Shown in pieces: positions 9,214 through 14,129 of a DNA stretch of 14,129 nucleotides. The first letter of the stretch is position 1. The number at the start of each line of letters is the position of its first letter. Under the pieces are notes generated by a model. The model was not told where the DNA came from. It searched no databases and was given only the letters and a program-made list of their open reading frames with translations. The translations under genes were made by a program, and so were the position numbers. The DNA comes from Asterionellopsis glacialis (Eukaryota; Bacillariophyta; Plagiogrammaphyceae; Rhaphoneidales; Asterionellopsidaceae), in assembly GCA_014885115.2 (NCBI GenBank), contig WKLE02002230.1:1-14129 (forward strand), read 5' to 3'.

Positions 9214-9245
9214 CAATTTGATCCGGCCAGCTCAATTTGATCCGG
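9214..9245 (+). repeat. Subterminal direct repeats at the right end
   Basis: CAATTTGATCCGG occurs twice (9214-9226 and 9233-9245), 19 bases apart, directly before the right terminal repeat. Related copies sit near the left end: AAATTGATCCGG (8476-8487) and, inverted, CCGGATCAAAC (8567-8577). Arrays like this are typical of transposase-binding sites. Confidence 0.65.
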
Positions 9246-9265
9246 AAGAGTTTTAGGGGCGCTCC
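9246..9265 (-). repeat. Right terminal inverted repeat
   Basis: The exact reverse complement of the left end, followed by ATT (9266-9268), which repeats the ATT before the left end. Confidence 0.9.
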
Positions 9266-9370
9266 ATTGATTCATGATGTACCGGTACCGCCTCTGTTAG
9301 GGGAAAAGTTCTTTTAGGTGCTAAATCTAGCCAATGGGAGGAGTCAGATCCAAACTTTACATAAGGAGCT

Positions 9371-9412
9371 TTTTGGACTTTCCGAAGAACTAAGGTAGTA
9401 GATTGGCTTACA
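9371..9412 (+). repeat. Inverted repeat, left arm
   Basis: This pairs with 10267-10315 on the opposite strand. GGACTTTCC and GTAGATTGGCTTACA are identical in both arms; the 14-base spacer between them here is 21 bases in the other arm. Both arms translate to WTF-R-...KVVDWLT in one frame, so this may be an inverted copy of a coding segment rather than a transposon end. Confidence 0.6.
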
Positions 9413-9596
9413 TTCACTCCTCTTAGTAAACATGAAAATTCAACCCCCGGGGACAGATTTTCTGTGCTTTTATCTAGAAATTTTATTTTTTTAAAATTTT
9501 CTCGTTTTAGACCCCAACACTCTGGGAATGATCCGTTTCATCCCATTATTGGTCAGAAGTTAGTACCAAACCTTTTACTAATAACATATTTTAGTT

Positions 9597-9744
9597 ATAA
9601 TCTGGCCCAACCTTGCAGATGTGGTTCTTAGTTTGTTCAATTTTTCCAAAAAAAACACTAAAAATGCTAAAGTCACGAAATTTATGTTCATATGCTCTAA
9701 CTTACTTTATGAAGGGCCTCATCTGCAATGTTGGGCCAGAATAT
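9597..9744. repeat. 25-bp inverted repeat with 98-bp spacer
   Basis: ATAATCTGGCCCAACCTTGC... (9597-9621) is the reverse complement of 9720-9744 with three mismatches in 25, and the enclosed 98 bases are AT-rich. It could fold as a large stem-loop or mark the ends of a very small foldback element. It carries no gene. Confidence 0.65.
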
Positions 9745-9785
9745 ATTAGTTTATGTATCTATCTAACAGATCTGATTTGTGAAAT

Positions 9786-9926
9786 TCACACCAAATCATC
9801 GTCTGAGTCATCAGAATTGATCTCCATGTCATCATCGAAGTCAATTATATTGAGTTTCAAAACCCTGTCTGTCAGCCACTCCACGGAATCTAATTCTTGG
9901 TTTTCTGACATGCTGTTCAAGGGCAT
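9786..9926 (-). pseudogene. Acidic C-terminal coding scrap, unrecognised
   Basis: A minus-strand frame of 46 codons ends in a strongly acidic tail (FDDDMEINSDD, then SDDDLV and TGA). It continues upstream a few codons past its first ATG and is then stopped by TAA near 9948-9950. It contains SVEWLTDRVLKLN; the V[D/E]WLT motif recurs in both arms of the inverted repeat around it. The tail looks like the end of a real protein rather than chance sequence. It is probably a fragment of a decayed element gene. No family is recognised. Confidence 0.25.
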
Positions 9927-10266
9927 GCTCACATCTCTTGCTAACAGCGATTACTCTTTTTCTTGTCTCCTAAGTAGAGTTGGACAAGGAGAGAAGGCAT
10001 GTCAAGTTACTTAGAGGTGAAAAAAAATAGCGTTCATAAAGTTATTTTGTTACTATGTATTATATATGAATGTTCTCACAAGTGTTCTGAAAAGAAGCGG
10101 AATCTTCTCCTATGACTCCAGTGATATAGAGAGTTTGGACTGAAGGTGAAAAAGAACATCAAAGTTCCATCTCGAACCCAAATACAGAAAAAAATAAAAA
10201 TTTTGTGATTTTAGCCTAGTATGGACCAAAATCCTGTAGAAATAGCGTAGAAATTACTTAGGCAGC

Positions 10267-10315
10267 TGTAAGCCAATCTACCACTTTAATTCACAATTCT
10301 TTGGAAAGTCCATGA
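10267..10315 (-). repeat. Inverted repeat, right arm
   Basis: The partner of 9371-9412. On the minus strand it reads GGACTTTCC, 21 bases, then GTAGATTGGCTTACA. Compared with the left arm it carries a net 7-base insertion, so the shared reading frame is broken here: SWTFQRIVN and KVVDWLTAA fall in different frames. Confidence 0.6.
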
Positions 10316-10574
10316 AAAGTACTTAACAAAACAATCAACCATTCTCCTAAATAACATTTCGGACAAGAAAAGAAGCAAAATAGTGAGATTTGTTCTTTTT
10401 AGTCCAGTTGATTGTTTTGTGTTGGTTTTATCCAATTTTGTTTGAAATAGAATACTGCGTACAAGCTCGTGCTCACCCTTTTTTTTTCCACACAAGTATG
10501 GCACGTTCAAAAATTTGAAAATTAGACGAGGTCTAACAATGACCCAATTATTGTTGCCCCAAAAGGTAAGTTGA

Positions 10575-11210
10575 TTGTTGTTGTTGAGAATTTTGCTGAC
10601 ACCACTCTTCTTTGTTAACTTTGTTCTATTTGCCTATTCTGTTGATTGTTATTTTTTCACAATGGGAATCCAAAGTCAGTGGAGAAAAGGAGGCATTTGG
10701 GCGTGCAAAGAGCAATTTCATTGCACGTGGTACAGTAGTAACAAGCATTGTTTTTTTTGTGATGACAAGAGCATTTTTTCTTCAAGGATCTGTACAAGAA
10801 CAACAACATGTCCAAACAATCCACCCTTGGATTGTTTTGACTTACTAGCAGACCACCCCCCCAAGACTGTTGTGAATGATGGGGTGGTGCAGTAGGCGAG
10901 TTGCAAGACTCGCGCCATAATGTCAATCAACCGTAGTACAGACATACCATGGTGTGATGATATCACAGATAAGGACAGACAAGATGATGTGATGATGTCA
11001 ATGAGTGGACAGATGCAAACGTGTGGTGATGCACTGCATACATGCAAACATTGATGTCACAAACGAAGCACATCAAAATCCACTCCACAGCAGAAGCATG
11101 ATGCATCAAACTGGAACACGATGATGTGCTGGTCTGGCAGATTCTCATTGGCTGCCTCAGGGAGTTTGGTTCACATGGTAAAACTGAACTCCATTGGAGC
11201 CGAACTCTAA
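10575..11210 (+). pseudogene. Broken cysteine-rich ORF, unrecognised
   Basis: One frame runs 212 codons with only two stops before TAA (TAG at 10893-10895 and TGA at 11052-11054), many fewer than AT-rich noncoding DNA usually gives. The longest unbroken part with an ATG is 10662-10895 (77 residues, with CKEQFHCTWYSSNKHCFFC and further cysteines). The part after the TAG continues with SCKTRAIMSINRSTDIPWC. A different frame across 10612-10848 is also open, so the true frame is uncertain. It lies just upstream of the cysteine-rich broken gene at 11347 and may be an earlier part of the same decayed element, with AT-rich, possibly intronic sequence between. No family is recognised. Confidence 0.25.
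10895..10916. repeat. Short GC-rich hairpin
   Basis: GCGAGT and ACTCGC flank the loop TGCAAG, with GG/CC pairs beyond. It is isolated in AT-rich DNA. There is no T-run after it, and no function can be assigned. Confidence 0.25.
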
Positions 11211-11346
11211 GTAGATCCGCCGTAGGATCCTGTACTGTAATTAGGTCAAGAAGACAAATCGGTGGATTGTTGGGTTATTTTTAGCAACTAGTTAAAATAA
11301 ATCATAATTTATTCACTCTAACAAAACTCAATCTATTTTCACCTAA
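11211..11346. other. AT-rich gap, possible intron remnant
   Basis: A very AT-rich stretch between two coding-like segments in different frames. Its right edge is followed by TTCAATATTGTTGTCAG, which resembles a pyrimidine-rich 3' splice site just before the zinc-knuckle frame. No donor could be chosen with confidence. Confidence 0.2.
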
Positions 11347-12265
11347 CTTTTCAATATTGTTGTCAGCATAGTGCAGGTGATCTGTGAGCAGTGCAAAAAA
11401 GGTCTGACCTATAATTGTGGTCACAACATCACTTGCCTGCTGTTGATGTATTATTTACGCAACAAGGCAAAAGTTTTGGAAGAACGAAACAAACCTCCTC
11501 ATCCTCCCATCACATACACCATGGCTCCTATGGAGCTCTGATGTGCTTCTCTGGCTTCTCCTCCAGTTGATTTTGTTCCTTCTGTCAAGGAATCTTCCGG
11601 GGACTCTTGTTTGGGCAAAGAATGTTCTCTGATCGTCCAAGATTCACCAATCAACAAAGAATTCAAAACAGTTAAGATTTTTGATTCTTCATGTGAAAAC
11701 CTGCTGCAAATTTACAAAAGCATGACAGCAAGGAGACTTAAGGCAGAATTGCAACATCAAATGGAAAGCAAGGAAGAACCTTCTTACCTTGCAAAGTGTC
11801 CTAGGCCAATATATGAAATGGCCCAGCATCTTCTGGAACAATTACCTGCAAATTTTGAAAAAATGACAAACAAGTTGAGAGGAGGCAATGACAACCAAAA
11901 AAATGTAGTGGTACAGTACACACTTCACTCCAGGCAGTTGTCCCTGGGTATTGGAGGAATCATACATGCCTTATAGTGCCATTGTTGGCACTAAATTCTT
12001 TTTCTTAAGGTGGGAACTGCAGGACCAGTCCCTGGAACTTACGTGCACTAAAAATGTGTGCACCAGTTTTTTTGTGCATGACCAATTTGACCTGAAAAAA
12101 AACAAGATGATGACCCCACTCATCTGTTCTTCACAGAAAACCTCATGGGCCATCTCCATGAGGTATGTCTGTGACAGGTGTGGGCATTGTTGCAGTGCCA
12201 AAGATGGTGAATTGTTGTGTAAATTACCATTTTGGATGCAGTCGTCATACCTGGTGTATGCATAA
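11347..12265 (+). pseudogene. Decayed zinc-finger gene, probably mobile-element derived
   Basis: The frame is open from 11347 to a TGA at 11539-11541, then from 11542 to a TAG at 11974-11976. A frameshift somewhere between about 11905 and 11953 moves coding to the next frame, which runs to TAA at 12263-12265. The first part carries a knuckle-like CEQCKKGLTYNCGHNITC (CX2CX9HX3C), then LLLMYYLRNKAKVLEER. A well-placed ATG (CACCATGG, 11521) is closed six codons later by the TGA. The middle holds a charged helical stretch (MTARRLKAELQHQMESKEE). The last part has two cysteine pairs, LTCTKNVC and RYVCDRCGHCC, followed by KDGELLCKLPFWMQ. The GHN-xx-TC knuckle plus a ribbon followed by DGxLLxxLP resembles zinc-ribbon proteins (DUF6729-like) carried by eukaryotic transposons; this is recalled similarity, not a search. 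Scraps in the same frame continue beyond 12265 (KYMITRQAAVKYT). Confidence 0.45.
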
Positions 12266-12605
12266 TACGTAACAACCCAAAAGTACATGATAACAAGGCA
12301 GGCAGCAGTGAAGTACACTCTCTGTAGGACACTCTTGAGGATGAATGCTTGATGCGTGGGCAAGCAGACGGACTCACAAATTTACCATTTACTAATTTTC
12401 CTGAATATTTACTTCTTACTAAATTGCTGGATTTCTCCAGCATAAAACTAGATCTTTAAACTAGCTCATAATTTTTACCACTAAATAAAAGTCTTCTTTT
12501 CTTTTGTGTGTGTTGATTGTCTGATTGTTGTGTTGTGCCGCCCTCAACACTAGTGGCATAGGGCATAGTAACGTTACTCCCTCTCAGAGGATTTAACTTC
12601 AAAAC
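12266..12605. other. Spacer between zinc-finger remnant and gag
   Basis: No gene is supported. The first 100 bases may hold the tail of the decayed zinc-finger gene. The remainder is AT-rich, with a TAACGTTA palindrome near 12570. No recognisable long terminal repeat or tRNA-primer binding site was found upstream of the gag remnant. Confidence 0.4.
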
Positions 12606-13746
12606 ATGAAGACCTTCTACTCCTCCAATGAGTTTCAGAAGAAAGCTCAGGAGTTGAGTCAACAGCAGACTCTGCTGCATCCTCCTGCAATTCCCTTCGT
12701 GAAAACAAAGAAGGAGAGGTTAAAGTTGAAAGATGATGACAAAGATTTGTACAAGACCATTGAGGTTTGAATCAATCCCTCTGATGAAGGCTCAGATTCT
12801 GAGACCATTGAAATGAGTGTCAAACAATTTGAGGATGGATCTGCTGCAGAGTGGATCCAGTGGAGGATTGAGTTTTGCTGAGGTTGAGCGGGATTATCCT
12901 CTCACCAAAGCCTCATCCAAAACCTACATGGCACTCACCCTTTTGAAGGGCAGAGCAAGGCAGCTGTTTCAAGCCAGCCTCAGGAAATGAGCCCAAAAAG
13001 ATCCTGAACAGGTCTTTGAACTGGTACTTAACGATGTAGGTGAGAATTTTTCCTTGTCTAGGCATGCAGCAAGGCACCAGAAGAACTACCTTCTTGGCTA
13101 GCACTTGGCAATGACCGATGACTTCACATTGCGAGAGTTCATTGTAAGGCTTTGCCAGTTGAACAAATATTTGCAATATTTTCTGATGGATCACAATTGA
13201 AAAAAAATTCAAAAATTTGACAATGACAAGCTCATGGACATCTTGGATAGAGTGAAACCACTTAAGTGGCAATCTGGCCTACTCACTAGCAACCTCTATC
13301 CTCACAATCTCATGTGGGAAGATACTGTGGACTACTTTGAGAAGTTGGAGGTTCCCAATAATATTGATTGTGAACTCTCTAAGTCTGAAAAACCTACAAA
13401 GCCCAAGGAAAATTGCAAGCGTGAACAAACAGAAAAGAATTTCAATTGCAATAACAACAAGAATGATAACAAGCACCAGTGCACTCATAAGTGGTGTAGC
13501 AACTGCCGTATGAACAACCATAAGACCAACAAGTGTTCTGCGGACAAGTCAAAAAAGAAGGATTCCAGTAAATCCAATATGTACATGCAGGAACAGGTAA
13601 CCGCAATGATTAACTTGCTCAAAGTATTGAAAGATAGTAAGAAAAAGAAACGTAAAGTGCGCTATGAATTGGTTTCATCCTTTGATAACAAACCTAGTTC
13701 ACACTTTACTCAACATAGTAAACCTAAACTTAAAAATAGTAGTTAA
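12606..13746 (+). pseudogene. gag: LTR-retrotransposon gag, decayed
   Basis: The frame starts at ATG 12606 (MKTFYSSNEFQKKAQ) and reaches TGA at 12768. The same frame continues through the gag-typical FEDGSAAEWIQWRIEF to a +1 frameshift in a TTTT run (12873-12876). The next frame carries YMALTLLKGRARQLFQASL, TLREFIVRLCQLNKYLQYF and MDILDRVKPLKWQ, interrupted by TGA 12988, TAG 13099 and TGA 13198. The last 170 codons or so (from 13201; first ATG 13234) are intact. They include a canonical zinc knuckle, CSNCRMNNHKTNKC (CX2CX4HX4C), near 13496-13537, then a lysine-rich tail ending in TAA. Gag forms the retrotransposon particle and binds its RNA. The domain order matches gag of diatom LTR elements; Ty1/copia versus Ty3/gypsy cannot be decided without pol. 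Four stops and a frameshift mean this copy is dead. Confidence 0.82.
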
Positions 13747-14129
13747 AACCTTAGCAATTACTTTATGCCTACTTCCTACACCAATCTCTACGCTGTGTCT
13801 AGTACATATTCTATGGGCCGTCTGATGATCAGATGGTTGATTGTCGGAGAGGCCTGTGATGACATGATAAGACTGAAGATAGCGCTGCGACCATCTGGTG
13901 GATGGCACGCCTACCACACTACTCATGAAGCCCCCTACCTGAATCCAGAACAAGTTGACGCGGGGTGCGCAGATCTGCTCGGACAGAGAGGAAGCAAGAC
14001 CTTGGATAGGGTAGTGGATGTACAAGTTCTACATGCAAATACCTCTTGAAGGGCTACATGATGTGATGTGAAATGGCAAACCTACCGCCAGATGGACGTA
14101 CTTGTGCTGGAACCTCCCCACCTCAGCCT
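13747..14129. other. GC-richer end segment, content unknown
   Basis: After the gag stop the base composition changes within about 60 bases from AT-rich to roughly balanced. If the retrotransposon continued normally, protease or integrase should follow, but none of their motifs is seen. A 94-codon ATG frame runs from 13765 to 14049 (contains LRPSGGWHAYHTTHEAP); a minus-strand frame overlapping it lacks an ATG. ACCATCTGGTGG (about 13890) and CCGCCAGATGG (about 14087) form a short imperfect inverted repeat. The segment may belong to another element or to unique DNA at an insertion boundary. Confidence 0.4.
13765..14049 (+). CDS. Possible 94-residue ORF, unrecognised
   Basis: An ATG-to-TGA frame follows the gag stop by 18 bases, begins MPTSYTNLYAVSSTYSMG and is unbroken across the compositional change. 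It has no recognised motif, no cysteine cluster and no clear membrane segment. Length alone is weak evidence in this GC-richer DNA, where stops are rarer. It could be the start of a downstream retrotransposon product read past the window or a chance frame. Confidence 0.15.
   Translation: MPTSYTNLYAVSSTYSMGRLMIRWLIVGEACDDMIRLKIALRPSGGWHAYHTTHEAPYLNPEQVDAGCADLLGQRGSKTLDRVVDVQVLHANTS

Larger units (their letters stand above)
8439..9265. mobile_element. 827-bp non-autonomous DNA transposon (MITE-like)
   Basis: The ends are perfect 20-bp inverted repeats: 8439-8458, beginning GGAGCGCCCCTAAAACTC, and its reverse complement at 9246-9265. ATT flanks both sides (8436-8438 and 9266-9268), as expected of a 3-bp target-site duplication. 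Inside the left end is a 17-bp imperfect hairpin (8467-8524). GATCCGG motifs recur near both ends, like subterminal transposase-binding repeats. No transposase is encoded, so movement would need an enzyme from elsewhere. A 3-bp duplication and GG-starting ends are compatible with the PIF/Harbinger superfamily, but that assignment is tentative. The interior includes an 11-C run (8540-8550), a pyrimidine-rich leader-like stretch, an ATG frame at 8727, a GTAAGT site near 8913 and AT-rich trailer-like sequence, so a captured host gene fragment is possible. Confidence 0.85.
9266..10560. other. Repeat-rich stretch with coding scraps
   Basis: About 1.3 kb with no intact gene. It holds a long-range inverted repeat (9371-9412 with 10267-10315), a second one (9597-9621 with 9720-9744), a short acidic minus-strand frame (9786-9926) and a minus-strand frame open from about 10510 to 10286 that lacks an ATG (contains KTNTKQSTGLKRTN and MVDCFVKYFSWTFQR). 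The mixture suggests a broken mobile element, but no known transposase or polymerase motif is seen. Confidence 0.45.

Noticed and set aside
9613..10014. 133-codon plus-strand frame
   Set aside because: Its serine-rich middle is the antisense of the acidic minus-strand tail, and it spans one arm of an inverted repeat. Composition and context argue against a real gene.
11160..12605. 5' long terminal repeat for the gag element
   Set aside because: No TG...CA-bounded block, primer-binding site or second copy could be identified in the window. The 3' partner, if any, would lie outside it.
12768..13200. Reassigned TGA codon, since three of the four in-frame gag stops are TGA
   Set aside because: The two intact genes use TAA and contain no internal TGA. 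The gag also has a TAG and a frameshift, so ordinary decay explains it.
12913..13521. Minus-strand frames of 119 and 80 codons opposite the gag
   Set aside because: These are shadows of the gag coding sequence, which has clear family motifs and a zinc knuckle on the plus strand.

Overview
This is nuclear DNA from a eukaryotic microbe. A diatom or other stramenopile is the best fit, held with moderate confidence. The reasons are intron-free genes in AT-rich DNA, a Tex/SRBD1-type protein with an organelle-type leader, and a decayed gag whose sequence resembles the gag proteins abundant in diatom genomes. Nothing bacterial is seen: there are no operons or Shine-Dalgarno sites, and stretches over 1 kb lack genes. 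No database search was possible, so the organism call rests on family recognition.

Layout. Positions 1-2942 are gene-poor. They hold short hairpins, a diverged pair of repeat-like blocks (about 184-400 and 542-973), an almost perfect 90-bp tandem duplication (622-801), and then about 2.1 kb with only weak signals. A 355-codon gene (2943-4010, +) encodes an unrecognised low-complexity protein that is probably nuclear. It converges on a long single-exon gene (5416-8046, -) for a Tex/SRBD1-family S1 RNA-binding protein, with a presequence-like N terminus and a basic C-terminal tail. These two are the only well-supported intact genes.

Upstream of the Tex gene lies an 827-bp DNA element (8439-9265). 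It has perfect 20-bp terminal inverted repeats, a 3-bp ATT flanking duplication, a strong subterminal hairpin and repeated GATCCGG motifs. It carries no transposase, so it is read as a non-autonomous (MITE-like) transposon.

From about 9266 to the end the window reads as a graveyard of mobile elements. 9266-10560 holds two inverted-repeat pairs and scraps of coding-like sequence. 10575-11210 is an unusually open frame broken by two stops. 11347-12265 is a broken gene with a zinc-knuckle-like and a zinc-ribbon-like cysteine cluster. 12606-13746 is a clearly recognisable LTR-retrotransposon gag with a CX2CX4HX4C knuckle, broken by four stops and one frameshift. After 13747 the DNA becomes visibly more GC-rich and its content is unknown.

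No convincing new multi-gene system is visible. The items most worth checking are the 827-bp transposon with a gene-like interior, the cysteine-rich broken gene beside the gag, the repeated V[D/E]WLT coding scraps, and the conflicting localisation signals at the two ends of the Tex-like protein.
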